This document shows positions 7,958-16,710 of a stretch of 44,010 nt of DNA, in pieces. A program made the position numbers and the translations under genes. Origin of the DNA: Clostridium grantii DSM 8605 (lineage in GTDB: Bacteria; Bacillota; Clostridia; Clostridiales; Clostridiaceae); assembly GCF_900129965.1 (NCBI RefSeq), contig NZ_FQXM01000030.1:1-44010 (forward strand), in the 5' to 3' direction. The stretch's first letter is position 1. The number at the start of each line of letters is the position of its first letter. The notes beneath the pieces were generated by a model, which saw nothing but the letters and a program-made list of their open reading frames with translations, was not told the DNA's origin and ran no database searches.

Positions 7958-9565
7958 ATGATGAAACATAAAAAATATATATTTTTAATTACTTTCATAG
8001 TTTTGTTTATAACTACACTAACATCATGCAATACCTCTAAAATATCCTACACCGCTGAAATTTCGCCCCCAGAAAAAAATAATATTTCTCTATATGGTAC
8101 ATGGATAGTAGAAAACACCTTGGTTCCCTTAGATTTTACTGAATCAAAACCTAATACCTCCTCACTTTTAGGTACCTATCTTATCTTTACAAAAGATAAA
8201 GCTGATATAAATAGTTCTGAATACTTTAACTTGAATTATAAAATAAAATCAGTTTGTGCTGAGGATTACTTCATTAATAGCTATAAATTAAATCCTAAAA
8301 GCATAAATTTTCGTAGTGATTATATAAAAGTAGTAACCCTTAGTAGTGAAAATGTATTTTTAAATAATTTTGCTTTTATAAATGAAGACTCTGTTGTCAC
8401 ATCCTTTAATGATATATTATATTATTTAAAAAGAGTAGACGATAAGGAAACAACGGAAACATCTAAATCTAAAGCAAGCCAATTAATAGAAAACATTTCC
8501 CCTACCATAACATCTAGCTTGATACAAAGTGATTCTATGGTAGAGGAAGAAAAAGATTCCTTAGAGAATAATTTAACTCAATCTGGTATACTTTTAGGCC
8601 TAAAAAGCTATGAAAAAAAAGATACTGAAACTCCTTATTTGATAAATGACAACGTAATGGAACCTACTTATAGAACTCTATGGATTTCCTTTAATGGATA
8701 TTATGTAAATCCAGTTAAAGAAGTTCCTACTATTTTACTCCCAAGAAAAACAGGTTTCTGGCGAATTGATGTAAATAGAGTGCTAGGAAATAATTATGTA
8801 CAAGATTACCTATCAGCTATACCTTTAAATTCAAATAGCTCCACACAAAAAAATAGTAGGCCATTATATGAAGATATAGAATTTAATCACTTGTTAGATA
8901 TAAATTTTATTGGCAATGATTATTTGTCGCTTAATTATAAAGGAATCACTTTAGAAAAAAATGAAACATCTTATTTTAATTATGAATTTATGAGAATGAT
9001 TTCTATTGATACTTTATATAGTAATAATGAAACCTCAATACCGATCAAAAAAATATTAGGAGAATCCGGTTATACATTGTTACAAGAAGGCGCTATTGCT
9101 TTTCTAAATTCAGTAGATGACAAAACTAAAAACTCTTTAAATTCTTCTGTAGATGAGCTAAGTTATGGAGTTACTCGAGAAAATGGTCAGTGGATTTTAA
9201 AAGGATCTCTAGATATTATTGATAAAGCTGCTAAAGGAACACTATGTAGTTTTCCTATTCCTATGGTTCCTCCTAGAGAATTAGTTTCTTTTGATACTTT
9301 ATATCCATCTTGGTTATCTATAAAAGAAAAAGTTCCTGAGGCCGTAGATGCTTATTCTTCTCCAATAGAAAATTTTGTTATAATTCTTACAGACAAAAAA
9401 ATTCTTCTTTATTCTATGGAAAATGGAGTTCTATCAAGTAGTTCTCTTTTAGAAATAGATTTAAAAGAAGGTGAAATTCCCGTAATGTCACAATGGGCTA
9501 CTGGAAATTATGTAGACTCTTGGACTGAAACAGTAAATTTATTAAAAAATAATTTAAAGGATTGA
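7958..9565 (+). CDS. Large uncharacterised lipoprotein
   Basis: A 535-residue protein with a lipoprotein signal peptide: KHKK, a hydrophobic stretch, then the lipobox LTSC with Cys24 as lipidation site. It is therefore expected on the outer face of the membrane. I recognise no domain in the remainder. It contains a distinctive segment TILLPRKTGFWRIDVNR near residue 265 and a C-terminal LFLxxK-free, beta-rich-looking region. Two ATGs are adjacent at 7958 and 7961, and the second has the better spacing from GGGAGG. It lies 87 bases after the kinase gene and 4 bases before the deacetylase gene. A role in envelope sensing or as a target of the two-component pair is inference only. Confidence 0.8.
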   Translation: MMKHKKYIFLITFIVLFITTLTSCNTSKISYTAEISPPEKNNISLYGTWIVENTLVPLDFTESKPNTSSLLGTYLIFTKDKADINSSEYFNLNYKIKSVCAEDYFINSYKLNPKSINFRSDYIKVVTLSSENVFLNNFAFINEDSVVTSFNDILYYLKRVDDKETTETSKSKASQLIENISPTITSSLIQSDSMVEEEKDSLENNLTQSGILLGLKSYEKKDTETPYLINDNVMEPTYRTLWISFNGYYVNPVKEVPTILLPRKTGFWRIDVNRVLGNNYVQDYLSAIPLNSNSSTQKNSRPLYEDIEFNHLLDINFIGNDYLSLNYKGITLEKNETSYFNYEFMRMISIDTLYSNNETSIPIKKILGESGYTLLQEGAIAFLNSVDDKTKNSLNSSVDELSYGVTRENGQWILKGSLDIIDKAAKGTLCSFPIPMVPPRELVSFDTLYPSWLSIKEKVPEAVDAYSSPIENFVIILTDKKILLYSMENGVLSSSSLLEIDLKEGEIPVMSQWATGNYVDSWTETVNLLKNNLKD

Positions 9566-9569
9566 TTAC

Positions 9570-10412
9570 ATGAATAACAAAAGAATTCCTCATACTAAAA
9601 CACTTAACTTTTTTTTAATGGCATCATTTCTTGTAATGTCTGTTTTACTATCTGGATGTGCTAGAAATACACCAGAGAACAACAATAACAATTCAACTAC
9701 ACTTATAGAAGAAGATAAATCTTCACAGCCAACTGAAAATAGCACTAAAAATGAAACTCCTTCTGAAATCAAAGAAGATGCAAATAATTCCACTGATAAT
9801 GACACCGTAGCTGATCCTGAAAAAATAGCTTATTTAACCTTTGATGATGGCCCTTCTACAGAAGTTACACCTGAAATACTAAAGGTCCTTGATGAATATA
9901 ATGTTAAAGCCACTTTTTTTGTACTAGGTTTGAAAGCTGAAAGATTTCCTGAACTCGTACTACAAGAACATAACAATGGTCATATAGTTGCTAATCACAC
10001 TTATGGACATGATGAAGAATATTTATATGCTAACCCTGACAATTTTATGAAAGATATTCATAAAGCTGAAGATGTGCTAAAAGAAATTATACCTGGTTAT
10101 GATTATAAATTAATCAGATTCCCTCAAGGAGCTTTCCAAAAAAGCAAAGCAGCCCATAGAGAAGTTGTTTCTGCTGCCGGTTATCACTATGTAGATTGGA
10201 ATTGTATAAATGGAGATTATTTAGCTAATACACTAGAAACAGATAAAATTCTTGAACAAATAAAAGAAACCTATAATAATCAAAAAAAACTTATTGTACT
10301 GATGCATGATGCTACTCCAAAAACTACCACTGCAGAAGCTTTACCAGCCGTAATTGAATTTTTGCAACAAGAAGGTTACACCTTTAAAACCTTAGAAGCA
10401 TTAACAAAATAG
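9570..10412 (+). CDS. Lipid-anchored polysaccharide deacetylase
   Basis: A 280-residue NodB-domain (carbohydrate esterase 4) protein. A lipobox LLSGC places lipidated Cys30 outside the cell, followed by a Thr/Glu/Asn-rich linker to about residue 83. Motif 1 TFDDGPS contains Asp92/Asp93. Motif 2 NHTYGH has metal ligands His143 and His147. Motif 3 is RFPQGAF, with Gln where most members have Phe/Tyr-Gly, motif 4 is DWN, and motif 5 is LMHDA. The family removes acetyl groups from N-acetylated sugars, commonly in peptidoglycan where it raises lysozyme resistance. The exact substrate is unknown. It is probably translated with the preceding lipoprotein gene. Confidence 0.9.
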   Translation: MNNKRIPHTKTLNFFLMASFLVMSVLLSGCARNTPENNNNNSTTLIEEDKSSQPTENSTKNETPSEIKEDANNSTDNDTVADPEKIAYLTFDDGPSTEVTPEILKVLDEYNVKATFFVLGLKAERFPELVLQEHNNGHIVANHTYGHDEEYLYANPDNFMKDIHKAEDVLKEIIPGYDYKLIRFPQGAFQKSKAAHREVVSAAGYHYVDWNCINGDYLANTLETDKILEQIKETYNNQKKLIVLMHDATPKTTTAEALPAVIEFLQQEGYTFKTLEALTK

Positions 10413-10451
10413 TTCAAATGTATGTAAAAATCTTTATCATAATTTTCTTGT

Positions 10452-10504
10452 AAATACCCCCATAATAAATTAATATTATAAAGATAACTTACATGGGGGT
10501 ATTT
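10452..10504 (+). promoter_or_regulatory. Stem-loop enclosing the MATE gene ribosome binding site
   Basis: A perfect 12-bp stem pairs 10452-10463 with 10493-10504 around a 29-base loop. The right arm contains GGGGG, the only ribosome binding site candidate for the ATG at 10506. There is no T-run after it, so it is a poor terminator. Control of MATE translation is the more likely reading. Confidence 0.55.
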
Positions 10505-10505
10505 T

Positions 10506-11855
10506 ATGTTTATAAATAGAAAAGTAACTAAAGATGTTTTAAAATTAGCTTTACCTGCAGTAGGTGAAATGATTTTATATATGATGATATGGGTTTTAGA
10601 TACTATGATGGTAGGAAGATATGGTGGTAAAACTGCCGTAAGTGCTGTGGGTTTATCCTCTGAAATTCTTTATACCTTTGTAAATATATTTATTTCTATA
10701 GGTATTTCTGTGGCTATGACTTCACTTGTTGCAAGAAAATTTGGAGCTAATGATATTTCTGCCACCGAAAAATTTGCAACTATTGGATTCGTAATCGGAA
10801 CTTTATTGTCACTTATAATAACCATCACACTTTTTGTATTTGCCAAGGATATTTTAATTCTAGCAGGTGCTAATTCTAACGTTTTACGTTTGGGAACAAT
10901 TTATATGAAGATAGTTTCTTTTGGATTATTCTTTAATATGCTAACCGCTATGCTAAATGGTATATTAAGAGGATATGGAAACACGTTAACTCCATTAATT
11001 ACATCTGGGATTATAAATATTATTAATTTAAGTTTGGATGCTATTCTGATATTCGGCTTATTTAACTTTCCTGAGCTAGGTATTGCTGGTGCTGCTATAG
11101 CTACTGCTGTAGCTCATACTATTGGTTTTATATTCTCTTCTATATATCTATGGAAAAAATCAAATATAAAACTACGCCCTAAATTATTACTAAGCTATTC
11201 AATAACTGATGTAAAAGAAGTTATTAAATTGGCAATTCCTTCCTCCCTTCAAGAAGCCTCTTTTGATATCAGTCGTTTACTTTGCGTATTTATGATAATG
11301 CGTATAGGAGAGGTATCATTTGCTGCTAACCAAATAACCACCACCATAGAATCTTTATCCTTTATGCCTGGTTGGGGTTTTGCTATTGCAGCTACCACTT
11401 TAGTAGGTCAAAAAACAGGTGAGAAAAAGTATAAAGAAGCTAAAGAATATGCTTATGCCTCTGTTGCCTTAGGTACCTTTTTAATGGGTATATGTTCATT
11501 GATTTTCTTTCTATTTCCTACGTTCTTTATAAAACTATTTATAACTAAAGATGAAGTAGATGTAATTACTCTAGGAATACAATGCTTGAAAATAGCTGCT
11601 CTTGAACAAATTCCTATAGCCATCTCTATGATATTAGGAGGTGCCTTAAAAGGAGCTGGTGATACAAAAATCCCTTTTAAAATATCCTTCATCTCAAGTT
11701 GGTTTATAAGATTACCTTTAATGTATTACTTTATTTATATAATGAACTTCTCCGTAGTTTATGTTTGGTGGATAACTGCAGTTCAGTGGATTTTTGAGGC
11801 TGTTTTTATGATATTTGTATTTAGGAAAAAGCTTACTTCTAGGTTTGTTCAATAG
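10506..11855 (+). CDS. MATE family efflux transporter
   Basis: A 449-residue inner membrane protein with about 12 predicted helices in two homologous halves, typical MATE length. Characteristic segments are MMIWVLDTMMVGRYGG near the N-terminus, GILRGYGNTLTPL in the first half and GGALKGAGDTKIP in the second. MATE proteins export cationic drugs or metabolites using Na+ or H+ gradients. This one looks like the NorM/DinF-type bacterial branch, but the substrate cannot be read. Its ribosome binding site sits in a long stem, which could control translation. It is convergent with thrB across a GC-rich repeat element. Confidence 0.92.
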   Translation: MFINRKVTKDVLKLALPAVGEMILYMMIWVLDTMMVGRYGGKTAVSAVGLSSEILYTFVNIFISIGISVAMTSLVARKFGANDISATEKFATIGFVIGTLLSLIITITLFVFAKDILILAGANSNVLRLGTIYMKIVSFGLFFNMLTAMLNGILRGYGNTLTPLITSGIINIINLSLDAILIFGLFNFPELGIAGAAIATAVAHTIGFIFSSIYLWKKSNIKLRPKLLLSYSITDVKEVIKLAIPSSLQEASFDISRLLCVFMIMRIGEVSFAANQITTTIESLSFMPGWGFAIAATTLVGQKTGEKKYKEAKEYAYASVALGTFLMGICSLIFFLFPTFFIKLFITKDEVDVITLGIQCLKIAALEQIPIAISMILGGALKGAGDTKIPFKISFISSWFIRLPLMYYFIYIMNFSVVYVWWITAVQWIFEAVFMIFVFRKKLTSRFVQ

Positions 11856-11860
11856 CTTCT

Positions 11861-11945
11861 GTAGGGGTCGGTTTCCACGCCGACCAGTACCCACTACAAC
11901 GAGTGGGTATGCTATAACGGGCGGGCATTGAAACCCGACCCTACA
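11861..11945. repeat. GC-rich composite palindromic repeat (two inverted modules)
   Basis: In AT-rich DNA this 85-base stretch holds three hairpins. Left module: GGTCGG (11866-11871) with CCGACC (11880-11885), 8-base loop. Centre: TACCCACT (11888-11895) with AGTGGGTA (11902-11909). Right module: GGGCGGG (11919-11925) with CCCGACC (11934-11940), one mismatch, 8-base loop. The outer modules are imperfect inverted copies of one sequence beginning GTAGGG. A third copy lies at 27471-27499. It sits between the 3' ends of the convergent MATE and thrB genes and lacks a T-run. Confidence 0.8.
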
Positions 11946-11955
11946 AACTTAAATA

Positions 11956-12846
11956 TTATATTACAGTCGTTCCATTAAAATCAGGTTTTAACAAATGAAC
12001 TTCCCACTCATTGTCTAGGGTAGCTAAAAAAGCTTCCATTTTATCTACAAATTCCGAATTATCTTCATGTATGATAGCCATCAATGTAGGCCCTGATCCG
12101 CTAACAAATTCTGCTAAAGCACCAAACTCTTCAGACTTTCTAAAAACATCATCTGCGTTATTAATCAATGTCTTACGATATTCTTGATGAATTTTATCTC
12201 CCATTGCTACTCTTAGTTTGTCCAATTCATTATTATTCAAAGCATTTACAAGTAATGCTGCTCTAGATATATTATATACACAATCTTCTCTGGTATAATT
12301 TTTAGGTAATACTTGTCTTGCTTCTTCAGTACTCGTTTTAAAATTTGGTATCATAACTACCATACTTAAACTCTTTGGAACTTTCACCTTTGAGTAAATA
12401 ACTTGCTTTTCTACCATAGTAGATATAACCATTCCACCTAAAAAAGCTGGAACAACATTATCAGGATGTCCCTCTATTTCAGTAGCTTCTTTTATTATAT
12501 CTTCTTTTGATAATATATTTCCCAGGAAAGTATTTGCCGCAACTATAGCTGCTACAATACAAGAGGAACTACTCCCCATACCTCTTGAAAGGGGTATCTT
12601 GGCTTTAGATATATTTATTCTAAAACCTTTTATTTCGTAATTATATTTCCTTAATATTTTTAAAAAACTGTTTATTATTAAATTCTCTTTTATAGGGATA
12701 TCAGTTTCTTTCCCTTCGCTATAAAATTCATAACCTTGCTTTATTTCTTCAAATTCAATTTCATTATAATATTGTAACGCCATACCAAAAACATCGAAAC
12801 CTGGCCCCATATTGGCAGTAGTAGCTGGCACTCTAACTTTTATCAT
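11956..12846 (-). CDS. thrB: Homoserine kinase
   Basis: A 296-residue GHMP-superfamily kinase that phosphorylates L-homoserine in threonine synthesis. The N-terminus MIKVRVPATTANMGPGFD is characteristic of ThrB. The ATP-binding GHMP loop PLSRGMGSSSSC lies at residues 85-96. The C-terminal FVSGSGPTLMAI segment is also typical. The start is the ATG at 12846, 9 bases after AAAGGAC. A GTG three codons upstream abuts that site. No thrC or hom lies nearby, so it is a lone pathway gene here. Expression probably comes from a promoter in the 139-base gap upstream. Confidence 0.95.
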   Translation of the reverse strand: MIKVRVPATTANMGPGFDVFGMALQYYNEIEFEEIKQGYEFYSEGKETDIPIKENLIINSFLKILRKYNYEIKGFRINISKAKIPLSRGMGSSSSCIVAAIVAANTFLGNILSKEDIIKEATEIEGHPDNVVPAFLGGMVISTMVEKQVIYSKVKVPKSLSMVVMIPNFKTSTEEARQVLPKNYTREDCVYNISRAALLVNALNNNELDKLRVAMGDKIHQEYRKTLINNADDVFRKSEEFGALAEFVSGSGPTLMAIIHEDNSEFVDKMEAFLATLDNEWEVHLLKPDFNGTTVI

Positions 12847-12994
12847 ATTCTGCACGTCCTTTAAGTTGTGTTTTCTTTTGAATTATAATATCATATCAAA
12901 TTGCTATATTCAATATTTTTGTAATAATAATTAATTATTTTGTATAAATATAGAATCCTTTTAAAATCTACTTCTATTAGTTTATCCTTCTTTC

Positions 12995-14056
12995 TCAAAA
13001 ACACACTTTATTTCTTCCTTGAGTTTTAGCCTTATATAAATTATTATCTGCATCTTTAATAGCACTTGTGAAATTTTCACTGTTACATTCTTTAAAACCA
13101 CCACTTATAGTGATTTTTATCCCATTAAAGTCGTAGCCTTCAACTTTACTTCTTATAGCTTGTCCTATTTCAATCATTTGTTCTACTTCTAAGTGCTTTA
13201 GAACAATCAAAAATTCTTCTCCACCATATCTACCTACAAACCCCATATCCGCTACTATATTTTTTATAAGTAAAGCTACTTCTTTTAAAATATAATCACC
13301 TTTTTGATGTCCATATTGATCATTTACAACTTTAAAATAATCAATATCCATCATTATTATTCCTACAGTATAATTCTCATCAATATGCCCTATTAATGTA
13401 GTTTTTAAAATATTTAAAATTTCGGTATGGTTGTATAAATTTGTAAGCAAATCAGTTTTTGATAATTTTTCTAATTGTTTTTTCTCTATAAATAGTTGAA
13501 GTTTTAACTTATATTTACTCAAAGAGGACATCCATATGAAAAAAGATAACCCCATTACTACCATTACATTTATAGTTGAATATATTATATTATCTTTAAA
13601 ATATAGTATTAACAAAGATAATATTATTGAAGGGATTATAGAAATCATAAAACTTACAATAGGTGAATGATAAAGCATTTCCACTACTACAAATAACATA
13701 ATTACATGTGCGGTTAATCCTAAAGATGAATTTATATCTATCATAGTTGCCAAAATACCCCAAAACATTATAATCCCAATATCAATATATATATAAGATT
13801 TTTTGTTTTTAACCTGACCTTCTTTTAGCCACTTTTTCAATCTAAAATATTCCACAAATCCAAATACTATTGGAGATGCTTGTATGATATATTCAACATT
13901 AATGGGCCTATTAAAATCTTGTATCCATAGTTGAAATAAACATACTATCAAATCCGAAACAGCAATTATAAAGAAAAAAATATGCAAAGTGTATATATTC
14001 TCTTTTAGAACATCTTGAATAAAACCTTTTTTATCATACTCAATTTTTTTCATCAT
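12995..14056 (-). CDS. Membrane-bound diguanylate cyclase (GGDEF)
   Basis: A 353-residue protein with about six membrane helices in residues 20-185 and a GGDEF domain from about 195. The signature RYGGEEF has GGEEF at about 278-282, preceded by MMDIDYFKVVNDQYGH, so c-di-GMP synthesis is expected. The RxxD inhibitory site normally five residues before the signature is absent (VADMGFVG), suggesting no classical product inhibition. Start: GAGGT is followed by ATG CAT ATG ATG, and the third codon (14056) has the better spacing, although 14062 is possible. c-di-GMP commonly controls motility, and a flagellar operon lies about 15 kb away, but no direct link is visible. Confidence 0.92.
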   Translation of the reverse strand: MMKKIEYDKKGFIQDVLKENIYTLHIFFFIIAVSDLIVCLFQLWIQDFNRPINVEYIIQASPIVFGFVEYFRLKKWLKEGQVKNKKSYIYIDIGIIMFWGILATMIDINSSLGLTAHVIMLFVVVEMLYHSPIVSFMISIIPSIILSLLILYFKDNIIYSTINVMVVMGLSFFIWMSSLSKYKLKLQLFIEKKQLEKLSKTDLLTNLYNHTEILNILKTTLIGHIDENYTVGIIMMDIDYFKVVNDQYGHQKGDYILKEVALLIKNIVADMGFVGRYGGEEFLIVLKHLEVEQMIEIGQAIRSKVEGYDFNGIKITISGGFKECNSENFTSAIKDADNNLYKAKTQGRNKVCF

Positions 14057-14172
14057 ATGCATACCTCATGTCTTATATTTTTAGTTTAAGAATACTGTTT
14101 TATGTTCTTTATTCCATTATATTATACTTGCACTACCTTTACAATTTCTAATAAATGTATAATATTATTTTT

Positions 14173-14697
14173 TTACTTATTGAACATAATATTCACTATA
14201 GTAATAGCTGCAATAATTGCTGTTAAGTCCGCTAATAATGCTGCCCAAAGCGTATGTCTTATTTTTTTTATATTCACTGCCCCAAAATAAACTGTTAAAG
14301 TATAAAAAATAGTTTCCGTAGTTCCTATAATTACTGAAGCTAGTATTCCTATGTATGTATCAGCTCCATATTCTTTAAGTATGGATACAAAAACTCCTTG
14401 AGCTCCACTTCCTGATAAAGGTTTTATCATGACTAATGGAAGTATTTCTGGTGGAAGTCCTATAAAATCAACTAATGGCTTTGCAAGATAAATCAAATAA
14501 TCTAAAGCCCCAGAGGATCTAAAAATTCCTACTGCTACTAACATTGCTAATAAGTATGGATAAATATTGAAACATAATGTAAGACCTTCCTTTGCCCCCT
14601 CCACAAAACATTCATAAACTTTAACTTTCTTTATCCCGCCATAAATCACTATAAAAACAATAAGTATAGGAATAATAGATATTATAAAATATTTCAA
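14173..14697 (-). CDS. spmB: Spore maturation protein B
   Basis: A 174-residue polytopic membrane protein of the nucleoside-recognition (Gate) domain family. The segment KPLSGSGAQGVFVSIL and the ETIFYTLTVYFGAV segment are typical of SpmB. With SpmA it is needed for normal spore core dehydration and heat resistance in Bacillus and Clostridium. The start is TTG at 14697 with GGAGG six bases away. It follows spmA by 35 bases, forming an operon. This pair is the main evidence that the organism makes spores. Confidence 0.93.
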   Translation of the reverse strand: MKYFIISIIPILIVFIVIYGGIKKVKVYECFVEGAKEGLTLCFNIYPYLLAMLVAVGIFRSSGALDYLIYLAKPLVDFIGLPPEILPLVMIKPLSGSGAQGVFVSILKEYGADTYIGILASVIIGTTETIFYTLTVYFGAVNIKKIRHTLWAALLADLTAIIAAITIVNIMFNK

Positions 14698-14732
14698 TTG
14701 ATTTCCTCCAATCTTTTAATGATGCCATTATA

Positions 14733-15302
14733 TCAAAAAAACCTTTCTAAAATTTTGCAATAAAAAATTCCCATAATTGAAGCAAATCCTGTAGCTAGTA
14801 TAGCCGGTACTATTATCACTCCCGGATTAGAAGATCCACAGGCTGCTCTCATTGAAATTACTGAGGTGGGTATTAATTGTATACAAGCCGCATTTAAAAC
14901 TAAAAATAAAGCCATATCATTAGTTGCTGTATCTTTATCCTTATTTCCCTTTTGCATTTCCTCCATTGCTTTCACGCCAAAAGGTGTAGCAGCATTAGAC
15001 AACCCCATCATATTGGAAGTTAAATTCATTAATATACTGCCCATAGCTTCTGGAGAAGCGGTTTTAAACAAAACTCTTAAAATAGGATTTAAAAGTTTAG
15101 ATAATTTATCTGTTATACCACTTTTTTGAGCAATCTTCATTACACCACTCCATAAACACATTAAACCAATTAATCCAATAATCAAAGTTACTGAATCTTC
15201 TGTAGAATTTATAATTGACTTAGATAAAATTTCTCCTTTTCCTGTAGCTAGTCCAAAAATAACGCCTATTGCAATAATAAAAAACCAAATAATATTAATC
15301 AT
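14733..15302 (-). CDS. spmA: Spore maturation protein A
   Basis: A 189-residue membrane protein of the same domain family as SpmB. It starts MINIIWFFIIAIGVIFGLATG and has the conserved NLTSNMMGLSNAATPFGVKAM segment. Several hydrophobic helices imply location in forespore or mother-cell membranes. It acts with SpmB in spore dehydration. AAAGGAGT precedes the ATG, and no sporulation promoter could be assigned with confidence. Confidence 0.94.
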   Translation of the reverse strand: MINIIWFFIIAIGVIFGLATGKGEILSKSIINSTEDSVTLIIGLIGLMCLWSGVMKIAQKSGITDKLSKLLNPILRVLFKTASPEAMGSILMNLTSNMMGLSNAATPFGVKAMEEMQKGNKDKDTATNDMALFLVLNAACIQLIPTSVISMRAACGSSNPGVIIVPAILATGFASIMGIFYCKILERFF

Positions 15303-15367
15303 GTGTACTCCTTTTATTCAGTAATATTAGTATATTTTATGAGCTATATTTTAGATTTATGTAAACA

Positions 15368-15409
15368 TAAAAAAATAAACCTAGATACCATTTATTGATA
15401 TCTAGGTTT
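15368..15409 (-). terminator. Terminator downstream of pepT
   Basis: A perfect 11-bp stem (15377-15387 with 15399-15409) with an 11-base loop is followed on the minus strand by a T-rich tail. A TTTTT run on the other side makes it potentially bidirectional. Confidence 0.8.
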
Positions 15410-15418
15410 GCTTTTTAA

Positions 15419-16642
15419 TTATTCACCATATAATTCAGCTATTTTTATAATAACTTCAACGGCTTTCTCCATAGAAGATAATGGTACAAACTCAAATTTA
15501 CCATGAAAATTGTGTCCTCCAGCAAAAATATTTGGAGTTGGCAATCCCATAAAGGAAAGCCTTGCTCCATCAGTTCCGCCTCTAATTGGGTCGACAATCG
15601 CTTCTATCCCACATAGTTCCATTGCTTTCTTAGCTTTATCTACTATATACATTTTATCCTCAAATTTTTTCTTCATGTTAAAATACTGATCTTTTATTTC
15701 AATAGTTATAGTTCCCTCACCATATCTTTGATTTAATTCTTTTTCTAAAGAAAATAAAAATTCTTTTCTTTTTTCAAAATTTTCTCTACAAAAATCTCTT
15801 ATAATTAGCTCTAAACTTGTATCTTCAACTGAACCTTTAAAATCTGTCAAGAAGTAAAACCCTTCATATCCACAAGTTTTTTCAGGAACTTCATCTTTGG
15901 GTAGTTTATTCATCAATTCATTCCCTATAAAAATAGAATTTATCATTTTACCTTTTGCACTACCTGGGTGAACATTTCTTCCTTTTACGTTAATTTTAAC
16001 TCCTGCTGCATTAAAATTTTCAAATTGCAATTCCCCAATTTTACCACCATCCATAGTATAAGCTAATTGAGCTCCAAATTTTTCAACATCAAAGTAATCT
16101 GCCCCTTGACCTATTTCTTCATCTGGAGTAAATCCAATACGTATTTTACCATGTTTAATTTCTGGATGGGCTATTAAATACTCCATAGCTGTGATTATTT
16201 CAGCTATTCCTGCTTTATCATCTGCTCCTAATAATGTAGTTCCATCTGTAGTAATTAATGTATGTGATTTATACTGTTTTAATTCTGGGAAGTCTTTAAC
16301 CTTCATAATAATATTTTCTTCTTTATTTAATAAAATATCTTTCCCATCATAATTTTCTATTATATTAGGTTTTACATTTGTCCCTGAATAATCAGGCGCT
16401 GTATCCATATGAGCTATAAATCCAATTGTAGGAATACTTTTTTCTATATTCGATGGCAAAGTAGCCATAACATAAGCTTTCTCATCTACAGATACCTCTA
16501 CTAATCCTATATCTTTTAACTCTTTAACTAACTCTTTAGCAAATACAAGCTGGCTTTCCGTACTAGGAGTTTTGTTAGCATCTTCATCTGCTCTTGTATC
16601 AACTTTCACATATCTTAAAAATCTTTCTTTTAAATTATCCAT
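15419..16642 (-). CDS. pepT: Peptidase T (tripeptide aminopeptidase)
   Basis: A 407-residue M20B zinc metallopeptidase releasing the N-terminal residue of tripeptides in the cytosol. Metal and catalytic residues are visible: His78 and Asp80 in FIAHMDTAPD, the bridging Asp at 141-142 in GADDKAG, the Glu pair at 175-176 in TPDEEIG, Asp in TMDGG, and the C-terminal GGHNFHGKFEF. Length is normal. The ribosome binding site CGGAGGAA lies before the ATG. The lipoprotein gene upstream ends 68 bases away, so co-transcription is possible. Confidence 0.96.
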   Translation of the reverse strand: MDNLKERFLRYVKVDTRADEDANKTPSTESQLVFAKELVKELKDIGLVEVSVDEKAYVMATLPSNIEKSIPTIGFIAHMDTAPDYSGTNVKPNIIENYDGKDILLNKEENIIMKVKDFPELKQYKSHTLITTDGTTLLGADDKAGIAEIITAMEYLIAHPEIKHGKIRIGFTPDEEIGQGADYFDVEKFGAQLAYTMDGGKIGELQFENFNAAGVKINVKGRNVHPGSAKGKMINSIFIGNELMNKLPKDEVPEKTCGYEGFYFLTDFKGSVEDTSLELIIRDFCRENFEKRKEFLFSLEKELNQRYGEGTITIEIKDQYFNMKKKFEDKMYIVDKAKKAMELCGIEAIVDPIRGGTDGARLSFMGLPTPNIFAGGHNFHGKFEFVPLSSMEKAVEVIIKIAELYGE

Positions 16643-16710
16643 TATATTCCTCCGATAGTTATATATTCTGATTCTTTTATTATAAACTATATAAGAAAAT
16701 TATAATAGAT

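Noticed and set aside
11888..11909. Ordinary terminator between MATE and thrB genes
   Set aside because: The hairpin has no T-run on either side and is embedded in a larger symmetrical GC-rich element repeated elsewhere.
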